A stretch of 47,364 bases of DNA from Bacteroidota bacterium (GCA_947453145.1 CANGFA010000018.1:1-47364); one strand, 5' to 3'; shown: positions 32,848 through 43,063, numbered from the stretch's first letter. Numbers and translations: made by a program. The notes: generated by a model not told the origin, from the letters alone.

Positions 32848-33555
32848 ATGAAAGTAACTATGCAAAAATGGGGGATTACCTTGTACATTTTATTATTATC
32901 TATTCATTTGTATGCTCAAATTTTAGGTGATTCTTTTAGCACACTCCAATTTATAACCAAGGCCTTATTGTTACCTACTTTAATTTTGTTTTTATTGGCT
33001 CAGGAAAGTTTTTCAAAAACATCCAATCAAAAATGGTTTATCATCCTTGCATTGGTTGGTTCCTTTTTAGGGGACGTACTTTTAACTTTTAATAATTTAT
33101 TTATTGTAGGTATGGTTGCCTTCATGACAACGCATATTTTTAATATTATTATGTTTAATAAAATTAACGGATTAGGGCAACCAAAATCTAGAAAATTAAT
33201 TTTATTTACTGTTATTTTAATAGCATTTTGCGTACTCATTTATTTTAAATTACAAGCTGCAATGGGTAATTTAATATACCCAATTTTAGTGTATATGGCA
33301 TTAATATGTAGTGCAGCACTTATGGCCATTCATGCAGGTGGCAATACAAAAGGGGATTTGATCTCAAAATTATTTTGGTTCCCGGGCATGTTATTTTTTA
33401 TAAGTTCAGATACCGTATTAGCCTTTAATAAGTTTGATTGGTCAATTCATCATCCTATTAAAAATATTGGATTGGTGACGATGCTTACCTATGGAATGGC
33501 GCAGATTTTACTAGTAAAAGGGTATCAATTATATCTGAATCAAAATGCAAAATAG
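32848..33555 (+). CDS. YhhN/TMEM86 family membrane protein (lysoplasmalogenase-like)
   Basis: 235 residues with about eight hydrophobic segments and almost no extramembrane domain, as in the YhhN family. The conserved acidic positions are visible in GDVLLTF (helix 3) and SSDTVLAFNKF (late helices). Members related to TMEM86 hydrolyse the vinyl-ether bond of lysoplasmalogens; bacterial homologues may have a related lipid-active role. A second in-frame ATG lies four codons in. It is convergent with groEL, with a shared hairpin at 33596-33627. Confidence 0.85.
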   Translation: MKVTMQKWGITLYILLLSIHLYAQILGDSFSTLQFITKALLLPTLILFLLAQESFSKTSNQKWFIILALVGSFLGDVLLTFNNLFIVGMVAFMTTHIFNIIMFNKINGLGQPKSRKLILFTVILIAFCVLIYFKLQAAMGNLIYPILVYMALICSAALMAIHAGGNTKGDLISKLFWFPGMLFFISSDTVLAFNKFDWSIHHPIKNIGLVTMLTYGMAQILLVKGYQLYLNQNAK

Positions 33556-33593
33556 TTTATTCCAAATACTGCATTCATACAATTAATTCTTAA

Positions 33594-33627
33594 ATAAAAA
33601 AGGCCCCTCAATGAGGAGCCTTTTTTT
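33594..33627. terminator. Terminator between yhhN-like and groEL genes
   Basis: Arm 33596-33609 pairs with 33613-33626 around AAT. The one irregular pair is G-U on minus and C-A on plus, so it favours groEL transcripts. T runs are present on both strands. Confidence 0.85.
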
Positions 33628-33657
33628 ATGATAACGCATTGTTGATGCGTATTTATT

Positions 33658-35292
33658 TTAGTAACCCATGCCACCCATATCTGGTGCATGCCCACCACCT
33701 TGTGGTGCTGCTGGAGCTGGTTTGTCTGCAATTACACATTCTGTTGTTAACAACATAGAAGCAATTGAAGCAGCATTCTCTAAAGCAACTCTAGATACTT
33801 TAGTTGGATCGATAACGCCAGCTTTGAATAAGTTTTCAAAAACTTCTGTTCTTGCATTAAAACCAAAGTCATCTTTACCTTCTTTGATTCTTTGAACAAC
33901 AATAGAACCTTCGATACCACTATTCTTAACAATTTGACGAAGTGGTTCTTCAATTGCACGACGTACAATTTGAATACCAGTGTTTTCGTCATCGTTAGCG
34001 CCTTTTAATTTATCTAAACTTGCTACTGCACGAATGTAAGCAACGCCACCACCTGGAACTATACCTTCTTCCACGGCCGCACGTGTTGCGTGTAAAGCAT
34101 CGTCTACGCGATCCTTCTTTTCTTTCATTTCAGTTTCAGTTGCAGCACCTACATAAAGTACAGCTACACCGCCACTTAATTTAGCTAAACGCTCTTGTAA
34201 TTTTTCTTTATCATAATCGGAAGTTGTGTTCTCAATTTGAGCCTTAATTTGATTAACACGACTTGTGATGTCTGCTTTTTTACCTTTTCCACCAACTATT
34301 ACTGTGTTGTCTTTGTCAATAGTGATAGAAGATGCTTGACCTAAATAAGATAAGTCTGCATTTTCTAATTTAAACCCTTGCTCTTCACTAATTACGGTAC
34401 CCGCAGTTAAGATAGCGATGTCAGTTAACATTTCTTTTCTTCTATCACCAAATCCAGGAGCTTTAACAGCAGCTACTTTAATAGTACCACGTAATTTGTT
34501 TACTACCAATGTTGCCATTGCCTCACCTTCTAAATCCTCAGCGATAATAACCAATGGACGACTTGTTTGAGCTACTTTCTCTAAAATATGTAAGATGTCT
34601 TTCATAGCAGAAATCTTCTTATCATAAATTAAGATATATGGATTTTGCATTTCTGCTTCCATCTTTTCGCTATTGGTAACAAAATAAGGAGACACATATC
34701 CACGATCAAATTGCATACCTTCTACAACGTCTACTGTTGTATCTGTTCCTTTAGCTTCTTCTACAGTGATCACACCTTCTTTACCTACTTTAGCCATTGC
34801 CATTGCAATTAACTTACCAATTTCATTGTCGTTATTTGCAGAGATAGAAGCTACTTGCTCAATTTTCTTAGTATCGTTTCCGATAGTTTGAGATTGTGCT
34901 TTTAAACTTGCTACTACTTTTTCAACCGCTTTATCAATACCACGTTTTAAATCCATTGGATTAGCACCAGCAGTAACGTTCCTTAAACCTTCACCCACAA
35001 TTGCTTGCGCTAATACAGTTGCAGTAGTTGTACCATCACCAGCTTGATCTGCCGTTTTTGAAGCAACTTCTTTTACCATTTGAGCACCAATATTCTCAAT
35101 TGGATCTTCTAAATCAATTTCTTTTGCTACAGACACACCATCCTTTGTTACAGATGGAGATCCAAATTTTTTCTCAATTACAACGTTACGACCTTTTGGT
35201 CCTAAAGTTACTTTTACAGCGTTGGCTAAAGTGTCAACACCTTTTTTCATTTTATTTCTCGCTTCTAAGTCGAAAAAAATCATTTTTGACAT
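33658..35292 (-). CDS. groL: Chaperonin GroEL
   Basis: 544 residues, the standard GroEL length. It forms the ATP-driven double-ring folding chamber with GroES. Visible are [32 protein letters not shown], the ATPase motif [15 protein letters not shown], the apical domain [15 protein letters not shown], and the C-terminal tail with [12 protein letters not shown], the flexible Gly-Met repeat. It lies 56 nt downstream of groES on the same strand and ends at the hairpin at 33594-33627. Confidence 0.98.
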   Translation of the reverse strand: MSKMIFFDLEARNKMKKGVDTLANAVKVTLGPKGRNVVIEKKFGSPSVTKDGVSVAKEIDLEDPIENIGAQMVKEVASKTADQAGDGTTTATVLAQAIVGEGLRNVTAGANPMDLKRGIDKAVEKVVASLKAQSQTIGNDTKKIEQVASISANNDNEIGKLIAMAMAKVGKEGVITVEEAKGTDTTVDVVEGMQFDRGYVSPYFVTNSEKMEAEMQNPYILIYDKKISAMKDILHILEKVAQTSRPLVIIAEDLEGEAMATLVVNKLRGTIKVAAVKAPGFGDRRKEMLTDIAILTAGTVISEEQGFKLENADLSYLGQASSITIDKDNTVIVGGKGKKADITSRVNQIKAQIENTTSDYDKEKLQERLAKLSGGVAVLYVGAATETEMKEKKDRVDDALHATRAAVEEGIVPGGGVAYIRAVASLDKLKGANDDENTGIQIVRRAIEEPLRQIVKNSGIEGSIVVQRIKEGKDDFGFNARTEVFENLFKAGVIDPTKVSRVALENAASIASMLLTTECVIADKPAPAAPQGGGHAPDMGGMGY

Positions 35293-35348
35293 ATAAACTT
35301 ATTTTTAATCGTTAATTAATTTTAATAGGATAGGTTGGTTATTTGTAA

Positions 35349-35642
35349 TTATACAATTGCCAAAATATCACTTTCACGCATGATCAATAAATCTTGACCT
35401 TCAATTTGAATTTCAGTTCCAGCGTATTTACCATATAAAACGGTATCACCCACTTTAACTGTTACTGGTTCATCTTTTTTACCTGGACCAGCTGCAACAA
35501 TAACACCACGTTGTGGTTTTTCCTTTGCGGTGTCTGGGATAATGATTCCTCCAGCTGTTTTTTCTTCAGCAGCGGCAGGCATAACAATTACTCTGTCATG
35601 TAAGGGCGTAATGTTTACTTTTTTAGCCGTACTCTTAGCCAT
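35349..35642 (-). CDS. groES: Co-chaperonin GroES
   Basis: 97 residues. It caps the GroEL ring. Core motifs are [13 protein letters not shown], the mobile loop region [28 protein letters not shown] and [11 protein letters not shown]. The short basic N-terminus (MAKSTAKK) is typical of Bacteroidota. No CIRCE palindrome is seen upstream, so HrcA control is not supported. A TAGATTTG -7 box (35779-35772 on minus) would give a leader of about 120 nt. Confidence 0.97.
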   Translation of the reverse strand: MAKSTAKKVNITPLHDRVIVMPAAAEEKTAGGIIIPDTAKEKPQRGVIVAAGPGKKDEPVTVKVGDTVLYGKYAGTEIQIEGQDLLIMRESDILAIV

Positions 35643-35876
35643 AGTCTATCGTTTTTTGGTTTATTAAATAATGTTTGTACCCAATAGATAGCGAGAACCG
35701 TGCCAGTGACTTTATTGCGTGTAGAATAGGTCAAAATTGCAGTATTGCTAGGTATACAGGGACAAGGGAGGCAAATCTATGCTTAAATTTGAAAGTTTTA
35801 GGCTTAAATATGTAAAAAATGTCAGTTTTTTTGGAATTAAATAGATAGCTTTGCCCGCCTTATAGCTCTTATTAAT
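35643..35876. promoter_or_regulatory. Divergent groES-nusB control region
   Basis: The 234 bp between the two genes hold a minus-strand -7 box TAGATTTG at 35779-35772 for groES and a plus-strand -7 box TAGCTTTG at 35846-35853 for nusB. Neither has a TTG at 17-23 nt. No CIRCE element and no clear heat-shock palindrome is visible. Confidence 0.45.
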
Positions 35877-36791
35877 ATGATGAACCGAAGAAACATACGA
35901 ATTAAAGTAATGCAGGTTTTATATATGCTAGAATCTAATATTCTGGGTACACCAAATGCATTACTTAACAAAGAATTTGATAAAACACGAAATTTATTCG
36001 TTTTCCTGGTTCATTTAATCCACCAAGTTGTGCTCTATGCGGAGGTGGAATCTCAACAAAGATCCGCTAAAAACTTACCAAATCAAGCCGATTTATCTGT
36101 CAATATCAAAATTGCAGGCAACAGTGTTGTTTGGCAAACTTTAGACGCTGAACCATATAAAAAGGCTTTAGAATTGGTGAAACCACATCAATGGATTGAA
36201 GGTGATTTGGTAAAGAATTTATTTAGACAATTGGTTGAATCCAATGAATATAAAACCTACATAACGGAAGAAAATAGGGAGAAATCCAAAGAGAAAGAGA
36301 TTTTAAAATTCATTTTTGGAACCATCATTTTAGGTTCTGAAAATGCAGTGGATTTTATAGACGAGCATTTTACCAATTGGGAGGATGAAGGTGATATGAT
36401 GATTGGTTTTGTGCTTAATTATATTCAAAAACCAGGTTCTGTTAATTTCTTGGATTTGGTGGGTGATGAGAAGATGAAATTTGCAAACGATTTATTACAA
36501 ACAGCCATAGATAAAAAAACAATTGCTGAAGAAATTATTGTACCTAAATTAAAAAATTGGGATCCAGAACGTATTGCGATGATTGATATGATTCTACTTC
36601 GTTTAGGGGTTTGTGAATTGGTTTATTTTGACACGATTCCTACTAAAGTAACTATAAACGAATATATAGATTTAGCAAAAGAATATAGTACAGAACAAAG
36701 CGGGCATTTTGTAAATGGGATTTTAGATAGTATTCACAAAGAATTAGTGGGAACTGGTAAAATTCAAAAAGTTAGCCACAAAGGAAAATAG
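35877..36791 (+). CDS. nusB: Transcription antitermination protein NusB
   Basis: 304 residues, about twice E. coli NusB. The C-terminal 150 residues contain the NusB core, including PERIAMIDMILLRLGVCELV and TKVTINEYIDLAKEYS. The N-terminus MNRRNIRIKVMQVLYML is the usual NusB start. The long helical insert between (about 20-150) is a feature of Bacteroidota NusB. It binds boxA RNA with S10 in rRNA antitermination. Two adjacent ATGs (35877 and 35880) can serve as start. It is followed after 67 nt by yajC. Confidence 0.95.
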   Translation: MMNRRNIRIKVMQVLYMLESNILGTPNALLNKEFDKTRNLFVFLVHLIHQVVLYAEVESQQRSAKNLPNQADLSVNIKIAGNSVVWQTLDAEPYKKALELVKPHQWIEGDLVKNLFRQLVESNEYKTYITEENREKSKEKEILKFIFGTIILGSENAVDFIDEHFTNWEDEGDMMIGFVLNYIQKPGSVNFLDLVGDEKMKFANDLLQTAIDKKTIAEEIIVPKLKNWDPERIAMIDMILLRLGVCELVYFDTIPTKVTINEYIDLAKEYSTEQSGHFVNGILDSIHKELVGTGKIQKVSHKGK

Positions 36792-36858
36792 TATTTTAAC
36801 CTATATTTGTACTCAGCGAAATCGCTTACCAAATTTAAAATAATTTAAACAAATAAAA

Positions 36859-37164
36859 ATGAGAGCAATTTTATTACAAGCGCCACAACAAGGCGGTACT
36901 TTTCAATTGATCATGTTAGGAGGAATTATCGTGGTGTTTTGGTTTTTCATGATTCGTCCACAAGCAAAAAAAGCAAAAGAGCAAAAAAAGTTTATTGACA
37001 ATATGCAAAAAGGGGACAAGGTAGTTACCATTGCAGGTATTCATGGTACTATTAATAAAGTAAATGAAGACAACACTATTCAATTAGAAGTAAGTCCTGG
37101 TAGCTATATTAAGATCGAAAGATCATCTATTAGTTTAGAGTGGTCTCAGGCTATCAACAAATAG
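36859..37164 (+). CDS. yajC: Preprotein translocase subunit YajC
   Basis: 101 residues. One membrane helix (about 16-32, LIMLGGIIVVFWFFMIRPQ) leads to RPQAKKAKEQKKFIDNMQKG, GDKVVTIAGIHGTI and a short beta domain, the full YajC pattern. It associates with SecDF in the inner membrane. SecDF is encoded elsewhere in the window. A TATATTTG -7 box at 36802-36809 lies about 50 nt upstream, so it may also be transcribed alone. It ends at a long hairpin at 37183-37232. Confidence 0.96.
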   Translation: MRAILLQAPQQGGTFQLIMLGGIIVVFWFFMIRPQAKKAKEQKKFIDNMQKGDKVVTIAGIHGTINKVNEDNTIQLEVSPGSYIKIERSSISLEWSQAINK

Positions 37165-37182
37165 TAAAGCTTTTTAACAGTG

Positions 37183-37232
37183 AATCCGAAATAAGTGGCC
37201 TACAATTAGAGGTACTTATTTCGGATTTTTTT
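37183..37232 (+). terminator. Rho-independent terminator after yajC
   Basis: A perfect 14-bp stem (37183-37196 with 37214-37227) has a 17-nt loop and a long T run after it. Confidence 0.85.
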
Positions 37233-37278
37233 TATTTAAAATTGGCTTAACTTTAATAATGTTTAAAAGTAAAGTAAC

Positions 37279-37905
37279 ATGTCTGTCATTATTGGTTTAA
37301 CAGGGGGTATAGGTTCAGGTAAATCCACCATTGCAAAAGTATTTGCGAATATGGGGATACCTATATTTGATGCCGATACCACTGCTAAAAACTTAATGAA
37401 TTCAAATCCAATTATAAAGGAGAAGTTAATTGCTGCATTTGGCGCCGAAGTTTATTTGCATGATAGCAGGGCACATGAAAATGTTGCAGAAAATTCAAAT
37501 CAAATTTTAAACCGCGCCTATTTATCGAAACTTGTTTTTTCAGACCAGCATAAATTGGCTTTGCTTAATTCTATTGTACATCCAATTACCATCCAAGCAG
37601 CCTTGGATTGGGCAGCAACTCAAAATACACCCTATGTAATTAAAGAAGCAGCTTTATTTTTTGAATCAGGTGCAACCATAGGGGTTCATAAAATAATTGG
37701 GGTAAGCGCCCCCATGGCAGTAAGAATAAATAGAGTCATGAAAAGAGATCATTGTTCAAGAGCCGATGTAAAGCAAAGAATGAGTCATCAAATAGAGGAG
37801 TCTTTAAAAATGAAATTATCTGATTGGGTAATTGTAAATGATGATGTACAATTGGTTATACCTCAGGTGGTTGCTTTACATGAAACAATCCTTGCAAGTT
37901 TATAG
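37279..37905 (+). CDS. coaE: Dephospho-CoA kinase
   Basis: 208 residues, typical for CoaE, which phosphorylates the ribose 3' OH of dephospho-CoA in the last step of coenzyme A synthesis. The P-loop GGIGSGKST begins at residue 9. FDADTTAKNL, LNSIVHPI and RVMKRDHCSRADVKQRM are further family motifs. It stands between the yajC terminator and a convergent methyltransferase gene. Confidence 0.96.
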   Translation: MSVIIGLTGGIGSGKSTIAKVFANMGIPIFDADTTAKNLMNSNPIIKEKLIAAFGAEVYLHDSRAHENVAENSNQILNRAYLSKLVFSDQHKLALLNSIVHPITIQAALDWAATQNTPYVIKEAALFFESGATIGVHKIIGVSAPMAVRINRVMKRDHCSRADVKQRMSHQIEESLKMKLSDWVIVNDDVQLVIPQVVALHETILASL

Positions 37906-37938
37906 GAGAATATAAAAATGATAGTGTAAGGAATTATT

Positions 37939-38892
37939 TTAATCCTTTACAATTTTATAACACCAACGTTTTAATCTTCCTTCAAAATCAAATGGGGTAG
38001 TTGCTTTGGTAATATCTTTTACTTGCTTGCTATTTATATGTTCAAGGTCAATTAAAAACTGCGTGAAGTTGGTACTAAAATATAAGACACCACCCGTTTT
38101 CATGGCAAGTAATACATCATTAATAAGTTCCACATGATCTCTTTGAATATCTAAAATATCCTTCATTCTTTTACTATTGCTAAAAGTTGGGGGATCCATT
38201 ACTACTAAATCATAATAATTACTAGGTGATGTTTTTAAGTATTGTTTAACATCCGCATGAATAAATTGATAAGCAACCGGATTCTTTAATAAGTTAATTT
38301 TAAAATTATCTTCGCTCCAGGTTAAATAGGTTTTGGATAAGTCTACCGAGGTAACTGTTTTAGCACCTGCTGCTGCCGCATATACGGAAAAGGAACTAGT
38401 GTAACTAAATAAGTTTAAAAAATGAGCATCCTTTGCTTCCGAAGCAACCATCTGCCTTGTTAATCGATGATCTAAAAATAAGCCCGTATCTAGATAGTCT
38501 GTTAGGTTTATTAGAAATTTATGACCGTTTTCCTGTACCGTAATAATTTTAGATTCAGTGACCTCTTCTTTTTCATATTGACCTTCTCTGTGAGACATTC
38601 TCTTTCGCAATTTCACATACATATGATCCAATGGAACGTTTGTCATGTTGGAAATAAGTTGTTTAGTAGTTCCAAACCACTGTGCATGTTCTTCTTCCGT
38701 TAAAGCATGACGACGATTGTATTCGGCAATATATATGTATTGCTCATAAAACTCAATGCATATTGGGAATTCAGGTAAGTCATGATCATACAATCTCCAA
38801 CAAGTTAAGTTTAAACGCTTGGCTTGTTTAAGACGGTGCTTATAATTTTTAAGCAACCTGTTTTCGAACATTTCAAATTTCTCAGCTGTCAT
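37939..38892 (-). CDS. RlmK-like 23S rRNA methyltransferase
   Basis: 317 residues from the ATG at 38892. A longer frame starts at a TTG (38913) that lies inside a TACTTTTG promoter element, so it is not used. The sequence matches the C-terminal (RlmK) half of E. coli RlmKL: ENRLLKNYKHRLKQAKRLNL, CWRLYDHDLPEFP, TGLFLDHRLTRQM, FLNLFSYTSSFSVYAAAAGA (SAM site) and MDPPTFSNSKRM with DIQRDHVELI. RlmK makes m7G2069 in 23S rRNA. Here the RlmL half is absent, so it is a stand-alone enzyme of this fold. Confidence 0.88.
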   Translation of the reverse strand: MTAEKFEMFENRLLKNYKHRLKQAKRLNLTCWRLYDHDLPEFPICIEFYEQYIYIAEYNRRHALTEEEHAQWFGTTKQLISNMTNVPLDHMYVKLRKRMSHREGQYEKEEVTESKIITVQENGHKFLINLTDYLDTGLFLDHRLTRQMVASEAKDAHFLNLFSYTSSFSVYAAAAGAKTVTSVDLSKTYLTWSEDNFKINLLKNPVAYQFIHADVKQYLKTSPSNYYDLVVMDPPTFSNSKRMKDILDIQRDHVELINDVLLAMKTGGVLYFSTNFTQFLIDLEHINSKQVKDITKATTPFDFEGRLKRWCYKIVKD

Positions 38893-38910
38893 ATGAATAG
38901 GAAGTATGCA

Positions 38911-38918
38911 CAAAAGTA
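38911..38918 (-). promoter_or_regulatory. -7 box of the RlmK-like gene
   Basis: On minus, TACTTTTG ends 18 nt before the ATG at 38892 and covers the alternative TTG start at 38913. It lies just after the terminator of the aminotransferase gene, so it would make the methyltransferase an independent unit. Confidence 0.5.
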
Positions 38919-38921
38919 AGA

Positions 38922-38955
38922 TAAAAAAAGAAGCGCTACCTGTTGGTAACGCTTC
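38922..38955 (-). terminator. Rho-independent terminator after the aminotransferase gene
   Basis: Arm 38930-38940 pairs with 38945-38955 (11 bp) around TGTT. The irregular pair is G-U on minus only. A T run follows on minus. Confidence 0.8.
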
Positions 38956-38988
38956 AAAATATTAAATAGGACTAAACTAAATTTAAAA

Positions 38989-40179
38989 TTAGTTCAATTT
39001 TGCTAATGCCTCTTTAATTCTAGCCCATGCTCTTTCAATATTAGTCATACTGTTTGCAAACGAGAAACGAACACAATTGGGTTCGCCAAATGCATCACCC
39101 ATCACTGAAGATACATGTGCGGTATTTAATAAGTACATGCTAAAGTCCGAAGCATTCGCAATTGTTTGTGTCCCGTCTGATTTTCCATAATAGGAGCTAA
39201 CATCCGGGAATACATAAAATGCACCTTCAGGAGCATAACATTTAAAGCCTGGCATTTCATTTACTAATTTTAAAGTGGTTTCACGACGACGTGTAAACTC
39301 TTCGGTCATTTCTATGGAAGGTTTTAAATCACCCACTAAAGCAGTTACAGCTGCTTTTTGTGTGATGGAACAAGTGCCAGAAGTAAACTGACCTTGTAAT
39401 TTTTCCATGGCTTTGGCAATTTCTACAGAAGAAGCGGTATAACCCAATCTCCAACCTGTCATTGCAAAGCCCTTACTTAAACCATTTATCAGCACTATTT
39501 GATTCTTGATCTCCTCAAATTGTGCAATGCTTTCGTGTTTGCCAACAAAGTTGATGTATTCATAAATTTCGTCCGATAAAATAGTAATTTGAGGATATTT
39601 CTTAAATAATTCTGCCAATGCTTTTAATTCCTCTTTGCTATAAACAGCACCGCTTGGATTACAAGGGCTAGAGAACATAAACACTTTTGTTTTTGATGTA
39701 ATAGCAGCTTCAATTTGTGCAGGTGTTGCTTTAAAACTGGCTTCGGTAGTAGTTCTAATTTCTACCACTTTACCTCGAGCAATTTTTACTAATTCAGAAT
39801 AAGTTACCCAATATGGAGTAGGTATGATTACTTCATCATCTTCATCCACTAAAGCTAAAATTGCATTGGCTAAACTTTGCTTTGCACCAGTAGAAGTAAC
39901 GATTTGTTCAGGCTTATAATCTAAATTGTTATCTCTTTTTAATTTTGCACAAACCGCTTCTCTTAAATCTAAAAAACCAGCAACTGGGGTATAATGTGAC
40001 CAGTTATCGTTGATGGCTTTGATTGCAGCATCTTTAATATGTTGAGGCGTATCAAAATCGGGTTCTCCTAAACTTAGATCAATCACATCAATTCCCTGTG
40101 CTCTTAATTCGCGACCTAACTTAGCCATTTTCAATGTTTCTGGCTCACTAAAACGATTTAATAATGAAGATAATATCAT
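38989..40179 (-). CDS. Class I aspartate/aromatic-type aminotransferase
   Basis: 396 residues from the ATG at 40179, which fits the family start MILSSLLNRFSEPETLKMAK. The TTG ten codons upstream adds residues with no family match and lies in a palindromic promoter region. It is a PLP-dependent class I aminotransferase of the Thermus/Ib type. SLGEPDFDTP, the TGAKQSLANAI phosphate loop, PYWVTY, the NPSG stretch, SDEIYEY and NGLSKGFAMTGWRLGY (PLP Lys in SKGF) are visible, with VRFSFANS near the C-terminus. It probably transfers the amino group between aspartate and 2-oxoglutarate. Confidence 0.93.
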   Translation of the reverse strand: MILSSLLNRFSEPETLKMAKLGRELRAQGIDVIDLSLGEPDFDTPQHIKDAAIKAINDNWSHYTPVAGFLDLREAVCAKLKRDNNLDYKPEQIVTSTGAKQSLANAILALVDEDDEVIIPTPYWVTYSELVKIARGKVVEIRTTTEASFKATPAQIEAAITSKTKVFMFSSPCNPSGAVYSKEELKALAELFKKYPQITILSDEIYEYINFVGKHESIAQFEEIKNQIVLINGLSKGFAMTGWRLGYTASSVEIAKAMEKLQGQFTSGTCSITQKAAVTALVGDLKPSIEMTEEFTRRRETTLKLVNEMPGFKCYAPEGAFYVFPDVSSYYGKSDGTQTIANASDFSMYLLNTAHVSSVMGDAFGEPNCVRFSFANSMTNIERAWARIKEALAKLN

Positions 40180-40193
40180 AGTGTATAATTTGT

Positions 40194-40221
40194 TTTGCGA
40201 ATTTCGCAAATTATTCGCAAA
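40194..40221. promoter_or_regulatory. Palindromic cluster upstream of the aminotransferase gene
   Basis: TTTGCGAA and TTCGCAAA form a perfect 17-bp palindrome with a one-base centre (40194-40210). A further TTCGCAAA half-site follows at 40214-40221. This is 15-42 nt upstream of the aminotransferase ATG, where a repressor could bind. No regulator is identified. Confidence 0.45.
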
Positions 40222-40316
40222 CGGATGTAAGTTTTAGTCTTTTAGAGACATTTAATTATTCAGTGTTTACCTGCTTGTTTGTGAATATCTACTAAAAGTG
40301 AATAAGAGTCTAGTTA

Positions 40317-41549
40317 TTAGGGTAATATATCATCAAAATTGGGTAAATATTTTTTAGGTCTTTTAAGTTCATAATCATAGATAAGATGGCCAATATTTTT
40401 GTAAAACGGTAAGCCAACTGTTTCATAATCATATTTACTGTCATTGATTATGCCGTCCTTATTGCAGTAAATCACACCGCTTAACATAAACTCCACTTTA
40501 TTCACAGGATCCACGATATAGCTAATGTCCAATAAAAAACCGTAAGCATCTCCCACTTTATTAAATATTTTAATATTATTTGGTAAAGGGCCTTTTTCGG
40601 ATCCCATAAACATAAACTTACAATAGGCTGGCCAATAGTTAGCACTATCATAGGTTGGATATTGAGATTCAGTAGGTAAGGTATGCATCCATTTTAATAA
40701 AAAAGATCTGTCATCTTTGGTTAAATTAAATTGTTGCGCTTTTGGGGTCTGATCATAAAAAATAACGGATTGTAAAATATGATGCAAGTCGTTTAAATAA
40801 ATTCTATTTTTTACAGAAAAATCTAAAGGTGCATTAATTAATGAATCATTGTTATTTAAAAAACCATTACCTAAAAAAACATTGTAGTTGGGTAAGGGTT
40901 GTTTATTATATTGAGGATTAAAATGATAAATATTATTTCCTTTGTCATCAAAAACATCAATGGCTTGTGTTTGTCTACTTTCCTCCTGTGTTCTTCCTAG
41001 TTCCAATCTATTTCTAATGTATGCATCCTTGTAACCTTTTTCTGCTAACTTTTTATGCAAATTTTCTTGACCAATAAATTCAAACAAACGGTTAGCTGCA
41101 TTATTATCGCTCACCAAAAATATTTCCTTTATAGCTTGTTCGATAGTTTGTTTGCCATTAATAGCATAAGGGTTATTGTAAATGATTTCCTGTCTTGCTC
41201 CAACACTATCATAGTACATCATACTTGATTTAGAGAAGCCTGGTATTTTTAAAGAATTGATTTTGTCTAAAGCCATAATGGCCATAGGCATTTTTACGGT
41301 ACTTGCTGGATAAAAATATTCAGCAGGGTTTAATCGATAACTAAATTCTTTAAAGTGCGGTATATTATTTTTATCTCTATCAATTTGTGTGTAAAATAAT
41401 TGTATCCTATACTCGTTTGGATTTTTAAGAAGGTCTCCAAACTGATCGGGTCGTGATTTCATTAAACTTTCAAGTAATGTTGTATTTACTTGTGCGGTTC
41501 CATTTAATACCAATAAATGGATGAATAGAATAGTAAATAAAAATTTCAT
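40317..41549 (-). CDS. Secreted serine hydrolase, beta-lactamase class A-like
   Basis: 410 residues from the ATG at 41549, which begins the signal peptide [20 protein letters not shown]; an in-frame TTG two codons upstream lies inside a -7 box. The penicillin-binding/class A fold is supported by SxxK at 83-86 (ASTVK), SDN at 146-148 ([12 protein letters not shown]) and the third-box KVG in NKVGDAYGF. It is longer than classical class A beta-lactamases (about 290) because of inserts in the second half, and it lacks an obvious omega-loop Glu motif. Beta-lactam hydrolysis is therefore not assured; a peptidase or esterase role is possible. It is divergent from sdaA. Confidence 0.85.
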   Translation of the reverse strand: MKFLFTILFIHLLVLNGTAQVNTTLLESLMKSRPDQFGDLLKNPNEYRIQLFYTQIDRDKNNIPHFKEFSYRLNPAEYFYPASTVKMPMAIMALDKINSLKIPGFSKSSMMYYDSVGARQEIIYNNPYAINGKQTIEQAIKEIFLVSDNNAANRLFEFIGQENLHKKLAEKGYKDAYIRNRLELGRTQEESRQTQAIDVFDDKGNNIYHFNPQYNKQPLPNYNVFLGNGFLNNNDSLINAPLDFSVKNRIYLNDLHHILQSVIFYDQTPKAQQFNLTKDDRSFLLKWMHTLPTESQYPTYDSANYWPAYCKFMFMGSEKGPLPNNIKIFNKVGDAYGFLLDISYIVDPVNKVEFMLSGVIYCNKDGIINDSKYDYETVGLPFYKNIGHLIYDYELKRPKKYLPNFDDILP

Positions 41550-41552
41550 ATT

Positions 41553-41581
41553 CAAATGTATTAAAAACTAACATACATTTG
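41553..41581. promoter_or_regulatory. Overlapping divergent -7 boxes of serine hydrolase and sdaA genes
   Basis: CAAATGTAT (41553-41561) and ATACATTTG (41573-41581) form a 9-bp inverted repeat with an 11-nt spacer. Each arm is a TACATTTG -7 box, one for the minus serine hydrolase gene and one for plus sdaA. No conventional -33 box is found for either. The arrangement could be a dual promoter or an operator covering both. Confidence 0.55.
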
Positions 41582-41590
41582 TCTAAGAAT

Positions 41591-43027
41591 ATGGAAAAGT
41601 TTATATCTGTTTTTGATATGTTTAAAATTGGTGTGGGACCTTCTAGCTCTCATACCTTGGGGCCTTGGAAGGCTGCCCTGCATTGTATGCAAAATTATGA
41701 AGCTACAACACCGGGTGCTATTATCACTCAAGTACAAGTTTTTTTGTATGGTTCTCTTGCAAAAACAGGAAAAGGACATGGTACCGATATGGCCGTTTTA
41801 ATGGGTCTTTTAGGGGAAGATCCTATCACAACCGATACTTCGTTAATACACTCAAAAGTAGAAGTTATAACAAAGAATCAAACTCTTTTATTAAATGGGA
41901 AATTAAAAATTAATTTTAATACAGATACGCAATTACTTTTTTTAAAAGATCAATCATTATCCCATCATCCTAATGCATTACAATTCCTTGTTACTTCCGA
42001 TGATTGTACAAAAACCTTTACCTATTATTCAATTGGAGGGGGTTTCATAGAATATGAAAATGAATTAGGAGTTATCATTACCCCAATTATAGAAATGCAA
42101 AATGAAGTGCCATTTGATTTTTATACCACCGAAGAATTATTACATTGGTGTATGAAAACAGGAATGTCTATTAGTGAAGTAGTGAGAGAAAATGAAAAAA
42201 GCCAATTAAATGAAGCGGCTATAAATTTGCAATTAGACAATATTTGGCAAACCATGTTTAATTGTATGTATAAAGGTTGCTTAACCGAAGGTGTGTTACC
42301 AGGTGGGCTTCAGGTAAGAAGACGTGCTTTTGATTTGAATTTTAAATTAATAAAACAAGCTACTTATCAAAATCAACAAGATTGGGTTTCACTTATTAAA
42401 AATGGGGGAAATGATTTCAGCTATATTCTGGATTGGGTAAGTTGTTTTGCACTCGCTGTGAATGAAGAAAATGCCAATTTTGGTAGGGTGGTTACGGCAC
42501 CCACAAATGGAGCAGCTGGTGTAATTCCAGCAGTATTAATGTACGCACAAATTTTTTGCAATAAATCAACACCTGAAGATATTAGAAATTATTTAATGAC
42601 CGCTAGCGCGGTGGGGGCATTGTTTAAAACGGGGGCTACTATTTCTGCAGCCATGGGTGGCTGTCAAGCAGAGATTGGGGTTTCTTCGGCAATGGCTGCT
42701 GCTGCTTTAACAGAATTATTAGGTGGTAATCAAAAACAATGTTTAATGGCTGCAGAAATTGCTATGGAACATCACTTGGGTTTAACCTGTGATCCAGTTG
42801 GCGGGTTGGTACAAATTCCTTGTATTGAACGCAATTCAATGGGGGCTATTAAAGCAATTACAGCCGCTCAATTGGCGTTGCAAAGTAAACCAGATTTTGC
42901 TGTAGTCAGTTTAGATAAGGTTATTAAAACTATGTGGAATACAGCTTTAGATATGAGCGTGAAATACAAAGAAACAGCAGACGGTGGTTTAGCTATGCAA
43001 ATCCCAATTGCCCTTGCGGAATGTTAG
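41591..43027 (+). CDS. sdaA: L-serine ammonia-lyase, single-chain Fe-S type
   Basis: 478 residues from the ATG at 41591; a TTG four codons upstream lies inside the -7 box and is excluded. It converts L-serine to pyruvate and ammonia. It is the one-polypeptide [4Fe-4S] form with the beta domain [20 protein letters not shown] first and the alpha domain after about residue 190. The three cluster cysteines occur with the family's spacing: GGCQAEIGV, then LTCDPVGG 42 residues on, then [14 protein letters not shown] 11 residues further. It is convergent with mqnE, with only 36 nt between the stops and no hairpin there. Confidence 0.95.
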   Translation: MEKFISVFDMFKIGVGPSSSHTLGPWKAALHCMQNYEATTPGAIITQVQVFLYGSLAKTGKGHGTDMAVLMGLLGEDPITTDTSLIHSKVEVITKNQTLLLNGKLKINFNTDTQLLFLKDQSLSHHPNALQFLVTSDDCTKTFTYYSIGGGFIEYENELGVIITPIIEMQNEVPFDFYTTEELLHWCMKTGMSISEVVRENEKSQLNEAAINLQLDNIWQTMFNCMYKGCLTEGVLPGGLQVRRRAFDLNFKLIKQATYQNQQDWVSLIKNGGNDFSYILDWVSCFALAVNEENANFGRVVTAPTNGAAGVIPAVLMYAQIFCNKSTPEDIRNYLMTASAVGALFKTGATISAAMGGCQAEIGVSSAMAAAALTELLGGNQKQCLMAAEIAMEHHLGLTCDPVGGLVQIPCIERNSMGAIKAITAAQLALQSKPDFAVVSLDKVIKTMWNTALDMSVKYKETADGGLAMQIPIALAEC

Positions 43028-43063
43028 TCTTCTAACAAAATACTTTTACTTATTTAGCTAATT

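Noticed and set aside
35643..35876. CIRCE element for groES-groEL
   Set aside because: No TTAGCACTC-type inverted repeat was found on either strand.
37922..37950. Hairpin between coaE and the methyltransferase gene
   Set aside because: The stem has a mismatch and a G-U pair and lacks a T run on either strand; too weak to call a terminator.
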